A DNA stretch of 64,000 nt from Sulfurivermis sp040755915. Lineage in GTDB: Bacteria > Pseudomonadota > Gammaproteobacteria > Thiohalomonadales > Thiohalomonadaceae. A program made the position numbers and the translations under genes. Each line of letters begins with the position of its first letter. Position 1 is the stretch's first letter. Below are positions 39,612 through 47,735 of the stretch, one piece after another. The stretch covers positions 163,227 through 227,226 of the forward strand of contig JBFLWM010000041.1 of assembly GCA_040755915.1 (NCBI GenBank), given 5' to 3'. The notes beneath the pieces were generated by a model. The model did no database searches, had not been told where the DNA came from, and was given only the letters and a program-made list of their open reading frames with translations.

Positions 39612-40739
39612 ATGATCCGCCCCGCCACCCCCGAAGACATCGACGCCCTGGTGGAGATCGAAAACCGCTGCTTCGATACCGATCGCCTGTCGCGGCGCAG
39701 CTTCCGCCACATGATCACCAAGGCCCATGCCGCGCTGCTGCTCGACGAGGAAGGCGGCGCGGTGCGTGGCTATGTGTTGCTGCTGTTCAATGCAGGCACC
39801 TCGCTGGCGCGCATGTATTCCATCGCCGTGGACCCGCAGTACCGCAGCCGCGGCATCGGCCGGCAATTGATGCTGGCGGCGGAGCAGGCTGCACTGGCGC
39901 AGGATTGCGTCACCCTGCGGCTGGAGGTGCGTGTGGACAATGCCTCGTCCATCGCCCTGTACGAATCCATGGGCTACCGTCGTTTCGGTTTCTACGACGA
40001 CTACTATGAAGACCACATGGACGCGCTGCGCTATGAAAAACGCCTGGTGCCGTCGCTGCGGCCGGACATGGCGCGGGTGCCCTATTACGAGCAGACCCTG
40101 GAGTTCACCTGCGGCCCGGCGGCGCTGATGATGGCGATGGGGGCGCTGGACCCGGCCATCGAGCTGAACCGCCGCCTGGAGCTGCGCCTGTGGCGCGAGT
40201 CCACCACGGTGTTCATGACCTCCGGCCACGGCGGCTGCGGCCCGTTCGGTCTGGCCCTGGCGGCCCATCACCGTGGTTTCGGGGTGGAGGTGTATGTCAA
40301 CGACGAGGGGGCGCTGTTCATCGACTCGGTGCGGGCGGAGGAGAAGAAGGAGGTCATTCGCCTGGTGCAGGACGACTTCACCGAGGAGATGGCGCAGCTC
40401 GGCCTGCCGCTGCATTACCGCCGTATCACGGTCAGCGAGATGAAACAGGAATTTGCGCACGGTGCCATCCCGCTGGTGCTGATAAGCTCCTATCGCATCT
40501 ACCAGGAGAAGTTTCCGCACTGGGTGGTGGTGACCGGCTTTGATGACCACTTCATCTATGTGCACGACTCCTTCGTGGATCGCGAGAAGGGCAAGACCGT
40601 CACCGACTGCGTCAATATGCCCATCCCGCACAAGGATTTCGAGCGTATGGCGCGCTACGGCAAGTCCGGCCAGCGCGCCGTGCTGATTATCCGCAAACCC
40701 GAGACGACAGCGCGCAAACGGACGACGCGCAAGAGGTAA
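39612..40739 (+). CDS. GNAT acetyltransferase fused to C39-like peptidase (DUF3335)
   Basis: A 375-residue two-domain protein. Residues 1-150 are a RimI-type GNAT domain (PATPEDIDALVEIENRCF, acetyl-CoA loop YRSRGIGRQL). Residues 155-360 form a papain-like C39 peptidase: the catalytic Cys is in EFTCGPAALMMAM and the His in FPHWVVVTGFDDHFIYVHDS. The next gene is a RimK-like ligase 10 bases on; the pair is conserved and is thought to make and process a ribosome-independent or protein-attached peptide. Substrate unknown. Confidence 0.88.
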   Translation: MIRPATPEDIDALVEIENRCFDTDRLSRRSFRHMITKAHAALLLDEEGGAVRGYVLLLFNAGTSLARMYSIAVDPQYRSRGIGRQLMLAAEQAALAQDCVTLRLEVRVDNASSIALYESMGYRRFGFYDDYYEDHMDALRYEKRLVPSLRPDMARVPYYEQTLEFTCGPAALMMAMGALDPAIELNRRLELRLWRESTTVFMTSGHGGCGPFGLALAAHHRGFGVEVYVNDEGALFIDSVRAEEKKEVIRLVQDDFTEEMAQLGLPLHYRRITVSEMKQEFAHGAIPLVLISSYRIYQEKFPHWVVVTGFDDHFIYVHDSFVDREKGKTVTDCVNMPIPHKDFERMARYGKSGQRAVLIIRKPETTARKRTTRKR

Positions 40740-40749
40740 CGGCAGGGCC

Positions 40750-42231
40750 ATGACTACGCAGATTATCGTGGTGGAGGATGCGGCGGACTGGAAGTTCGAC
40801 GGCCTCGACTATCCGGTGGTGAATGTCGACGACTATTTCACCGGCAAGGAATACTTCAACCTCAAGCATGTGCAGGTAATCAACCTGTGCCGCAGCTACA
40901 AGTATCTCAGCGTCGCCTATTACTGCTCGCTGCTGGCCGAGGCGCGCAACCACAAGGTGATCCCGTCGGTGAAGAGCATGCTGGATCTGTCCAGCAAGGC
41001 GATGTACAGCCTGAATGCGGTGAATCTCGACGAGGAGGTGGCGAAGAGCTTCCGCAAGTATCGCAAGGACAGCCATGAGCGGGTGTTCGAGATGGACGTG
41101 TTCTTCGGCAAGTGCCTGTTCGAGCCGCTGGCCGATCTGGCGCGCCAGATCTTCGAGACCTTTCCCTGCCCGCTGCTGCGCGTCGGCTTCCGCCGCGCCG
41201 AGAGCGGCTGGCATATCGAGTCCATCAAGCCGCTGTCGCTGCACAAGCTGGACAGCGAGAATCGCGCCTTCTTCGCCGAGCACCTGCACGGCTACCTGAA
41301 GAAACGCTGGCGCTCGCCCAAATCGCGCAGCCAGGCGCGCTACGACCTGGCCATCCTCTACAACAACGACGACCCGCTGCCGCCGTCCAACAGGAAGGCG
41401 TTGCAGCGCTTCATCAAGGCCGGGCGCGCGCTGGATATCGATATCGAGATCATCGATCGCAAGGACTATTCGCGCCTGGCCGAGTATGACGCCCTGTTCA
41501 TCCGCGAGACCACCAACATCAATCACTACACCTACCGCTTCGCCAAGAAGGCGGAGAGCGAGGGCATGGTGGTGATGGACGATCCGCAGTCGATCCTGCG
41601 TTGTACCAACAAGGTCTATCTGGCGGAGCTGCTGCGCGCCAACAAGGTGCCGACGCCGCGCACGGTGATCGCCGGGCGCAACGACCTCAAGGCGGCGGAG
41701 GACGCCATCGGCTACCCGATGGTGCTGAAGGTGCCGGACGGTTCCTTCTCCCGCGGCGTGGTAAAGGCGGAAACGCCGGAGCAGATGCGGCAGGAGGCGG
41801 AGCGGCTGTTCAAGAGTTCGGAATTGATCCTGGCGCAGGAATACCTCTACACCGAATTCGACTGGCGCATCGGCATCCTCAATCGCAAGCCGATCTTCGC
41901 CTGCAAATACTTCATGTCGAAGAAGCACTGGCAGATCGTGCACCACGAATCCGACGGCACCTTCGAGGAGGGCGGCTGGAAGACCCTGGCGGTGGAGCAG
42001 GCCCCGGCCGACGTGGTGGCCATCGCCCTCAAGGCGGCCAATCTGATCGGTGACGGCCTCTACGGCGTGGACCTGAAACAGACCGACAAGGGTATCTACG
42101 TCATCGAGGTGAACGACAACCCCAATATCGATGCCGGCGTCGAGGATCAGGTGCTGAAGGAAGAGTTGTATCGCATGGTCCTGGCCGAATTCGTGCGCCG
42201 CCTGGAGCTGCAGCACCTGCGTCAGCGTTGA
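40750..42231 (+). CDS. RimK-family ATP-grasp ligase with RLAN N-terminal domain
   Basis: A 493-residue protein. An N-terminal RimK-like-ligase-associated domain (1-190) carries FDGLDYPVVNVDDYFTGKEY and the C-terminal ATP-grasp module (from about 200) shows AELLRANKVPTPRTVIAGRN, PMVLKVPDGSFSRGVVKAET, and the Mg-binding VIEVNDNPNIDAG. It should add an amino acid (often glutamate) to a peptide or protein with ATP. Operon with the GNAT-peptidase gene; start ATG 40750 with GGCAGGGCC upstream. Confidence 0.9.
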   Translation: MTTQIIVVEDAADWKFDGLDYPVVNVDDYFTGKEYFNLKHVQVINLCRSYKYLSVAYYCSLLAEARNHKVIPSVKSMLDLSSKAMYSLNAVNLDEEVAKSFRKYRKDSHERVFEMDVFFGKCLFEPLADLARQIFETFPCPLLRVGFRRAESGWHIESIKPLSLHKLDSENRAFFAEHLHGYLKKRWRSPKSRSQARYDLAILYNNDDPLPPSNRKALQRFIKAGRALDIDIEIIDRKDYSRLAEYDALFIRETTNINHYTYRFAKKAESEGMVVMDDPQSILRCTNKVYLAELLRANKVPTPRTVIAGRNDLKAAEDAIGYPMVLKVPDGSFSRGVVKAETPEQMRQEAERLFKSSELILAQEYLYTEFDWRIGILNRKPIFACKYFMSKKHWQIVHHESDGTFEEGGWKTLAVEQAPADVVAIALKAANLIGDGLYGVDLKQTDKGIYVIEVNDNPNIDAGVEDQVLKEELYRMVLAEFVRRLELQHLRQR

Positions 42232-42233
42232 AC

Positions 42234-42392
42234 CCCGGATAGCCCATTGGGCGGCGCGACGATCGCGTAGGGATTTGGATTCACAAAGCTTGTTCCGAAG
42301 AAGCGCAATGCCGAGCCGTATTGGCGGCTGAGGAAATAGTTCTGTGGATTCAAGGATCAAGCGTGGGCGCGTCGCCCAATGGGCTTTCCGGG
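42234..42392. repeat. Inverted-repeat element resembling a MITE
   Basis: CCCGGATAGCCCATTGGGCG (42234-42253) matches CCCGGAAAGCCCATTGGGCG read in reverse from 42392 to 42373, 19 of 20 identical. Matching GTT-AAC bases continue outside both ends with a one-base indel. The 159-base unit begins three bases after the ligase stop codon, and outer matches include the stop. No gene inside. Could be a MITE or a stable transcript hairpin. Confidence 0.6.
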
Positions 42393-42407
42393 TTGAACCA
42401 CGGCGTG

Positions 42408-42425
42408 TTGTCACAGCATGTTCAT
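42408..42425 (+). promoter_or_regulatory. Weak Pho box candidate
   Basis: TTGTCAC at 42408-42414 is followed 11 bases later by TGTTCAT (42419-42425). The first half-site is six of seven to CTGTCAT/C, the second only partial. Upstream of a PstS-like gene the site is credible but weak. Confidence 0.4.
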
Positions 42426-42475
42426 TTTTCCCGTCTATCCTCCCCGGCATTTCCATTGTCCGGGAGGCAGGCGCA

Positions 42476-43780
42476 GTGAAGCACTGGTTGGCTGGGGTGG
42501 TGTTGTGTGGCGTGTTCGGTTCAGTCCAGGCGGCGGATACGATCCTGCGCCTGCATGGCTCCAATACCATCGGTGCCGAACTGGCGCCGGCCCTGGTGCA
42601 GGACTGGCTGCGCGGCAAGGGCTATCGCTCCATCCGCACTGAAACCCTGGCCGCCGAGGAGCACCGCATCCTGGCGCTGGATGGCCAGGGGCGCGAGGTG
42701 GCGGTGGAACTCCAGTCCCATGGTTCCACCACGGCCTTCACCAGCCTGGAGCAGGGCCGCACCGATATCGGCATGGCCTCGCGCGCGGTCAAGGCGGCGG
42801 AAGTGACGCGACTGGCGGCGCTGGGGTCGCTGGATCGGCACGACGCGGAGTTTGTCGTCGGCCTGGACGGCGTGGCGGTGATCGTGCATCCCGAAAACCC
42901 TGTTACCGCCCTCGATATCGACACCCTGCGCAACATCTTCTCCGGCCGCGTACGCGACTGGGCCGAGATCGGCGGCAGGCCGGGGCCGATCACCGTCTAT
43001 GCCCGTGACGACAAGTCCGGCACCTACGACACCTTCAAGTCACTGGTGCTCGGCAAGGAGGCGCTGAGTTCCGCTGCGCGGCGTTTCGAGTCCAGCAGCG
43101 AACTGTCCGACCTCGTGGCCGCCGATGCGAGCGGCATCGGTTTCATCGGCCTGCCCTATGTGCGCCAGGCGCGGGCGCTGGCGGTGGCCGAGCGCGGCGG
43201 CCGGGCGATCCTGCCGGACACGTTCAGCATCGCCACCGAGGACTATGCGCTGGCGCGCCGTCTCTATCTGTATGTGCAGACGCGCAATGCCCATCCCCTG
43301 GCGCGCGAGTTCGCCGAGTTTGCCCAGGCGCAAGCCGGGCAGCGGATCGTCGAGCGGGTGGGGTTCGTGTCGCAGAATATCCTTGCCGTCGATGTGGCCG
43401 CCCAGCAGGACGCGCCGGAAGAGTACCGGGCGCTCACCGCCGGGGCGCGGCGGCTGTCGCTCAACTTCCGCTTCCATCAGGGCAGCGCCCAGCTGGACAG
43501 CAAGGCGATGCGCGATCTGGAGCGCCTGCTGCGTTACATGCGCGAGGACTCCGGCGAGCGGCAGGTGCTGCTGTTCGGCTTCTCCGACCACAACGAGGTG
43601 CTGCCCCTGCACAGCTGGGAGCTGTCGGTGAACCGCGTCGACGTGGTCGCCGACCTGCTGATCGGCATGGGAATAGCCCCGGTGCGCGTGCGGGGTTACG
43701 GCAGCGCGCTGCCGGTGGCGGCGAACGACAGCGAACCCGGGCGGCGCAAGAACCGGCGCGTGGAGGTGTGGGTGCAGTAG
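42476..43780 (+). CDS. PstS-like substrate-binding domain fused to OmpA domain
   Basis: A 434-residue exported protein from a GTG at 42476 with GGAGG upstream and signal peptide KHWLAGVVLCGVFGSVQA. Residues 25-300 are a phosphate-binding-protein fold (LRLHGSNTIGAELAPALVQD, RDDKSGTYDTFKSLV, GIGFIGLPYVRQARAL). Residues about 310-434 are an OmpA peptidoglycan-binding domain (FRFHQGSAQLDSKAMRDLER, YGSALPVAANDSEPGRRKNR). It would hold an anion-binding module at the cell wall. Separate from the pst operon but perhaps Pho-controlled. Confidence 0.85.
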   Translation: MKHWLAGVVLCGVFGSVQAADTILRLHGSNTIGAELAPALVQDWLRGKGYRSIRTETLAAEEHRILALDGQGREVAVELQSHGSTTAFTSLEQGRTDIGMASRAVKAAEVTRLAALGSLDRHDAEFVVGLDGVAVIVHPENPVTALDIDTLRNIFSGRVRDWAEIGGRPGPITVYARDDKSGTYDTFKSLVLGKEALSSAARRFESSSELSDLVAADASGIGFIGLPYVRQARALAVAERGGRAILPDTFSIATEDYALARRLYLYVQTRNAHPLAREFAEFAQAQAGQRIVERVGFVSQNILAVDVAAQQDAPEEYRALTAGARRLSLNFRFHQGSAQLDSKAMRDLERLLRYMREDSGERQVLLFGFSDHNEVLPLHSWELSVNRVDVVADLLIGMGIAPVRVRGYGSALPVAANDSEPGRRKNRRVEVWVQ

Positions 43781-43798
43781 CTCCCGCGCATCGGCGCG

Positions 43799-43827
43799 TG
43801 GGCAGTGCGGCGGGGGCGGCGTATAAT
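43799..43827 (+). promoter_or_regulatory. ilvD promoter
   Basis: TGGGCA (43799-43804) and TATAAT (43822-43827) with a 17-base spacer; the -10 is perfect. Transcription would start near 43834, about 30 bases before the ilvD ATG. No leader peptide or attenuator fits in so short a leader. Confidence 0.7.
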
Positions 43828-43862
43828 GCCCCATCCGCAGTCCTGACCCCCTGGAGAGACCG

Positions 43863-45713
43863 ATGCCCGCTTACCGTTCCTGGACCAGCACCCACGGCCG
43901 CAACATGGCCGGCGCCCGCGCCCTGTGGCGCGCCACCGGCATGAAGGAAGACGATTTCAGCAAGCCGATCATCGCCATTGCCAACTCCTTCACCCAGTTC
44001 GTGCCGGGCCACGTCCACCTCAAGGACATGGGCCAGCTGGTGGCGCGCGAGATCGAGGCCGCTGGCGGCGTGGCCAAGGAATTCAACACCATCGCCATCG
44101 ACGACGGCATCGCCATGGGCCATGGCGGCATGCTGTATTCGCTGCCCAGTCGCGAGCTGATCGCCGACTCCGTGGAATACATGGTGAATGCCCACTGTGC
44201 CGATGCCCTGGTGTGTATCTCCAACTGCGACAAAATCACCCCGGGCATGCTCAACGCCGCTCTGCGCCTCAACATCCCCGTCATCTTCGTTTCCGGCGGG
44301 CCGATGGAGGCGGGCAAGGCGGTGGTGCACGAGAAGACCGTGGCGCTGGATCTGGTGGACGCCATGATCATGGCCGCCGATCCCAAGGAGAGCGATGCCG
44401 ACGTCGAGATCGTCGAGCGTTCCGCCTGCCCGACCTGCGGCTCCTGCTCCGGCATGTTCACTGCCAACTCGATGAATTGCCTCACCGAGGCACTGGGCCT
44501 GTCGCTGCCCGGCAACGGCTCGCTGCTGGCGACCCATGCCGATCGCGAGCGCCTGTTCAAGGAGGCCGGCCGCATGATCGTGGCGCTGGCCAAGCGTTAC
44601 TACGAAGGCAACGATGACGCGGTGCTGCCGCGTTCCATCGCCAACTTCCAGGCCTTCGAGAACGCCATGTGCCTGGACATCGCCATGGGCGGTTCCACCA
44701 ACACCATCCTGCACCTGCTCGCCGCCGCCGAAGAGGCCGGCGTGAAGTTCACCATGGCCGACATCGATCGCCTGTCGCGCAAGGTGCCGCACCTGTGCAA
44801 GGTGGCGCCGTCGATCCAGACCTATCACATGGAGGACGTGCACCGCGCCGGCGGCGTGATCGGCATCCTCGGCGAGCTGGACCGTGCCGGCCTGCTGAAC
44901 CGCGACTGCAAGACCGTGCACGCCGCCACCATGGCCGAGGCCATTGCACTGTGGGACGTGCGTCTGACCGACGATCAGAAGCGCAAGGACTTCTTCCGCG
45001 CCGCGCCCGGTGGCGTGCCCACCACGGTCGCCTTCAGCCAGAACAAGCGTTACGAAAGCCTGGATGTGGATCGTGAGAACGGCTGCATCCGCGACCTTGC
45101 CCATGCCTACAGCAAGGACGGCGGTCTCGCCGTGCTGTACGGCAATCTCGCCGTGGATGGTTGCGTGGTGAAGACCGCCGGCGTCGATGCCTCGATCCTC
45201 AAGTTCTCCGGCCCGGCGGTGATCTGCGAAAGCCAGGACGAGGCGGTGCAGAAGATCCTCGGCGACGAGGTGAAGGCCGGCGATGTGGTGATCGTGCGCT
45301 ATGAAGGTCCGCGCGGCGGCCCCGGCATGCAGGAAATGCTCTACCCGACCTCGTACATCAAGTCGAAGGGACTGGGCAAGGCCTGCGCCCTGATCACCGA
45401 CGGCCGCTTCTCCGGCGGTACCTCCGGCCTGTCCATCGGCCACGTCTCGCCGGAAGCGGCGGAGGGCGGCAACATCGGTCTGGTGCAGAACGGCGACATC
45501 ATCGAGATCGACATTCCCAACCGTTCCATTCGCATTGCCGTCAGCGACGATGAACTGGCCAAGCGCCGTGATGCAATGGAGGCCAGGGGGGCCAAGGCCT
45601 GGAAGCCGGTCAGCCGCGAGCGTCAGGTGTCTGCGGCACTCAAGGCGTATGCCGCGATGACGACGTCGGCCGCGCGCGGTGCGGTACGTGACGTGTCGCA
45701 GTTGGAAAAGTAA
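43863..45713 (+). CDS. ilvD: Dihydroxy-acid dehydratase
   Basis: A 616-residue enzyme of full family length that converts 2,3-dihydroxy-isovalerate or -methylvalerate to the 2-oxo acid in valine, isoleucine and pantothenate synthesis. Fe-S cluster cysteines lie in CISNCDKITPGM and in SACPTCGSCSGMFTANSMNC; the ending ITDGRFSGGTSGLSIGHVSP is the conserved C-terminal signature. Ribosome site GGAGAG precedes the ATG. Its last 60 bases are repeated downstream. Confidence 0.97.
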   Translation: MPAYRSWTSTHGRNMAGARALWRATGMKEDDFSKPIIAIANSFTQFVPGHVHLKDMGQLVAREIEAAGGVAKEFNTIAIDDGIAMGHGGMLYSLPSRELIADSVEYMVNAHCADALVCISNCDKITPGMLNAALRLNIPVIFVSGGPMEAGKAVVHEKTVALDLVDAMIMAADPKESDADVEIVERSACPTCGSCSGMFTANSMNCLTEALGLSLPGNGSLLATHADRERLFKEAGRMIVALAKRYYEGNDDAVLPRSIANFQAFENAMCLDIAMGGSTNTILHLLAAAEEAGVKFTMADIDRLSRKVPHLCKVAPSIQTYHMEDVHRAGGVIGILGELDRAGLLNRDCKTVHAATMAEAIALWDVRLTDDQKRKDFFRAAPGGVPTTVAFSQNKRYESLDVDRENGCIRDLAHAYSKDGGLAVLYGNLAVDGCVVKTAGVDASILKFSGPAVICESQDEAVQKILGDEVKAGDVVIVRYEGPRGGPGMQEMLYPTSYIKSKGLGKACALITDGRFSGGTSGLSIGHVSPEAAEGGNIGLVQNGDIIEIDIPNRSIRIAVSDDELAKRRDAMEARGAKAWKPVSRERQVSAALKAYAAMTTSAARGAVRDVSQLEK

Positions 45714-45854
45714 GTGGAAGCGCGGCATTGCATCCCGCTACCGGGTCGCATCCCCGCTGACGCGGGGCCCCTGCTCCGCCGTCCGCGGTCGCCCGCGATG
45801 ACCACCTCCGCCGCGCGCGGTGCGGTACGTGACGTGTCGCAGCTGGAGAAGTAA
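45654..45854 (+). repeat. Duplicated 3' end of ilvD
   Basis: The last 60 bases of ilvD including TAA (45654-45713) recur at 45795-45854. The copies differ at five positions and all five are synonymous in the ilvD frame (ACG/ACC twice, TCG/TCC, TTG/CTG, GAA/GAG). Between them lie 81 bases without a clear gene. The second copy then runs into the terminator. Confidence 0.85.
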
Positions 45855-45865
45855 TCGTTGTGGAT

Positions 45866-45895
45866 GACAAAGGCCGGGCTTGCCCGGCCTTTGTC
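45866..45895 (+). terminator. ilvD terminator hairpin
   Basis: GACAAAGGCCGGGC and GCCCGGCCTTTGTC form a perfect 14-bp stem with a two-base loop, followed by a short T-containing stretch. It lies after the second copy of the ilvD tail and suits termination in both directions. Confidence 0.75.
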
Positions 45896-45910
45896 ATTGG
45901 AGGCAGAGAA

Positions 45911-46258
45911 ATGCTGATGCTTGCCAGGTCATTGACCGCCTGGGGTTCCCCTGAATTCGCATCCGTGGTGAAGGGTGAGATCGAGGGGCTGGACGGCAAT
46001 CTGCTGCCCTTGCAGGCGGGTCTGGCGCGCACCAGCTACGCCATCACGGAAGGTTTCACCGCCATCATTCTTGATATGGCTGAGCGGCCCGACGTCCTTC
46101 GGGTGAAGGCCGGCATTTCCTATCGCGGCATCATTCCCGGTTGCAGCTGTGCCGACGATCCCACGCCCATCGACGAAGTCCCCGAGTATTGCGTGGTGCA
46201 GTTTGACATCGACAGGAAGACGGCGGAGGCAACGGTCACCCTGCTCGACGGGGAGTGA
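45911..46258 (+). CDS. Small conserved hypothetical protein
   Basis: A 115-residue protein from ATG 45911 with GGAGG eight bases upstream; an upstream GTG would put the terminator in the coding frame. The protein mixes helix and strand (ARTSYAITEGFTAIILDMAE, YRGIIPGCSCADDPTPIDEV, EYCVVQFDIDRKTAEATVTL). A CSCADDPTP motif near the centre is notable. Unknown family and role. Confidence 0.65.
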   Translation: MLMLARSLTAWGSPEFASVVKGEIEGLDGNLLPLQAGLARTSYAITEGFTAIILDMAERPDVLRVKAGISYRGIIPGCSCADDPTPIDEVPEYCVVQFDIDRKTAEATVTLLDGE

Positions 46259-46269
46259 ATGGCACCAGG

Positions 46270-46884
46270 TCAGGTCATGCCCCGTCCCGCCAGCACCCGC
46301 TCCACCGTGTCGACGATGGCCTGGGTCTGCGGGTCGATCTCCAGGTTGATGCGTGCGCCGGGCCGGCGCGTGGCGATGTTGGTACGGGCCAGGGTTTCCG
46401 GAATCAGGTTGACGCAGAATTCGTCGCCGCGCACCTCGCCGATGGTGAGGCTGATGCCGTCGATGCCGATGTAGCCCTTGGTGAAGACGTATTTGCGCAG
46501 GGTCCGCGGTACGCGGAACCACACCTGGCGGTTGTTCGCGCTCTCCAGCACTTGCGTCACCTCGGCCGTCCCCATGATGTGGCCGGACATGGCATGGCCG
46601 CCGATGTCGTCGCCGAAGCGGGCGGCGCGCTCCACATTGACGCGGTCGCCCACCTGCAGGCTGCCCAGGTTGGTCAGGCGCAGGGTTTCGCGCATCAGGT
46701 CGAAGGAGACGCGGTCGCCGTCGATGCTGGTCACCGTGAGACAGCAGCCGTTGTGGGCCACCGAGGCGCCGGGTTGCAGGCCGGGCAGCAGGGCCGGCGG
46801 CAGACGCACGGTGTGGGTGCGCAGGTCCTGTTTCTCCACGATGTCGACGATTTCGGCGGTGCCCTGGACGATGCCGGTGAACAT
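46270..46884 (-). CDS. ribE: Riboflavin synthase, alpha subunit
   Basis: A 204-residue enzyme that turns two lumazine molecules into riboflavin. Start MFTGIVQGTAE at 46884; the two lumazine-binding barrels are GCCLTVTSIDGDRVSFDLM with ETLRLTNLG and GYIGIDGISLTI with PETLARTNI. Alone here, convergent with the small gene at 45911 (11 bases apart) and divergent from phoB. No FMN riboswitch is obvious in the 150 bases upstream. Confidence 0.95.
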   Translation of the reverse strand: MFTGIVQGTAEIVDIVEKQDLRTHTVRLPPALLPGLQPGASVAHNGCCLTVTSIDGDRVSFDLMRETLRLTNLGSLQVGDRVNVERAARFGDDIGGHAMSGHIMGTAEVTQVLESANNRQVWFRVPRTLRKYVFTKGYIGIDGISLTIGEVRGDEFCVNLIPETLARTNIATRRPGARINLEIDPQTQAIVDTVERVLAGRGMT

Positions 46885-46975
46885 GGTCTGCTCCGGATGA
46901 TGCGGTTTGGTCGGGGATGATACCATCGCCGCAGGCCCGCAAAGGCTGGGTGGCCACGGCATTGCTGTTATGATG

Positions 46976-46993
46976 CTGTCACGCGGGTGTCAC
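46976..46993 (+). promoter_or_regulatory. Pho box before phoB
   Basis: CTGTCAC (46976-46982) and GTGTCAC (46987-46993) are 11 bases apart, both near-perfect half-sites. The site is 50 bases upstream of phoB, so phoBR is autoregulated by phosphate starvation. Confidence 0.85.
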
Positions 46994-47042
46994 ATTTCCC
47001 GTCTTTAATGTTACCGGTGATTCATCATCGGGTTACAGAAAT

Positions 47043-47735
47043 ATGACAGCCACAACCATACTCATCGTCGAGGACGAGCCGGCCATCCGTGAAATGGTGG
47101 TGATGGCCCTGGAGCGGGCCGGCTACCAGATGTTGCAGGCGGGCAGCGCCGAAGAGGCGGAGCAGGTACTCGCCAACGGCCTGCCGGCGCTGATCCTGCT
47201 GGACTGGATGCTGCCCGGCATGAGCGGCATAGAACTGGCGCGCCGGCTGCGCCGCGACGACTATACCCGCGCCACCCCGATCATCATGCTCACCGCGCGC
47301 AGCGAGGAAGATGACCGCATCCGCGGACTCGAGGTCGGTGCCGACGATTACATCGCCAAGCCGTTCTCCACCCGCGAGCTGCAGGCGCGCATCAAGGCGG
47401 TGCTGCGTCGCAGCCAGCCCCACGATGACGACGGCGTGCTGGCGGTGAGCGACCTCAAGGTGGATACCTCCAGCCACCGCGTCACCGCCGGCGAGCAGGC
47501 GCTGGAGATGGGGCCGACGGAGTTCCGCCTGCTGCACTTCTTCATGTCGCACCCGGAGCGGGTGTACAGCCGTTCCCAGCTGCTCGACATGGTGTGGGGA
47601 CGCGGCGCCTATGTGGAGGAACGCACGGTGGACGTGCACATCCGGCGCCTGCGCAAGGCCCTGGAGCCGAGCGGTCACGACAACCTGATCCAGACGGTGC
47701 GCGGCGCCGGCTACCGTTTCTCCCAGCAGGTATAA
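47043..47735 (+). CDS. phoB: Phosphate regulon response regulator PhoB
   Basis: A 230-residue OmpR-type regulator. Receiver residues Glu10, Asp11, phosphorylated Asp54 (ILLDWMLPG), Thr84 and Lys106 (YIAKPFST) are present; the winged helix follows with EFRLLHFFMSHPERVYSRSQ and VDVHIRRLRKALEP. It binds the Pho boxes found here at phoB, the PilZ-like gene, pstS and pstC. phoR begins directly after its stop codon. Confidence 0.97.
   Translation: MTATTILIVEDEPAIREMVVMALERAGYQMLQAGSAEEAEQVLANGLPALILLDWMLPGMSGIELARRLRRDDYTRATPIIMLTARSEEDDRIRGLEVGADDYIAKPFSTRELQARIKAVLRRSQPHDDDGVLAVSDLKVDTSSHRVTAGEQALEMGPTEFRLLHFFMSHPERVYSRSQLLDMVWGRGAYVEERTVDVHIRRLRKALEPSGHDNLIQTVRGAGYRFSQQV

Noticed and set aside
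40687..45728. Long minus-strand frames of 643 and 755 codons
   Set aside because: Antisense to the RimK-like ligase and ilvD, whose family matches are unmistakable. The mirror proteins are low-complexity.
45860..45910. Longer start for the small gene at 45911
   Set aside because: The extra codons would be translated from the terminator hairpin; a ribosome site supports ATG 45911.
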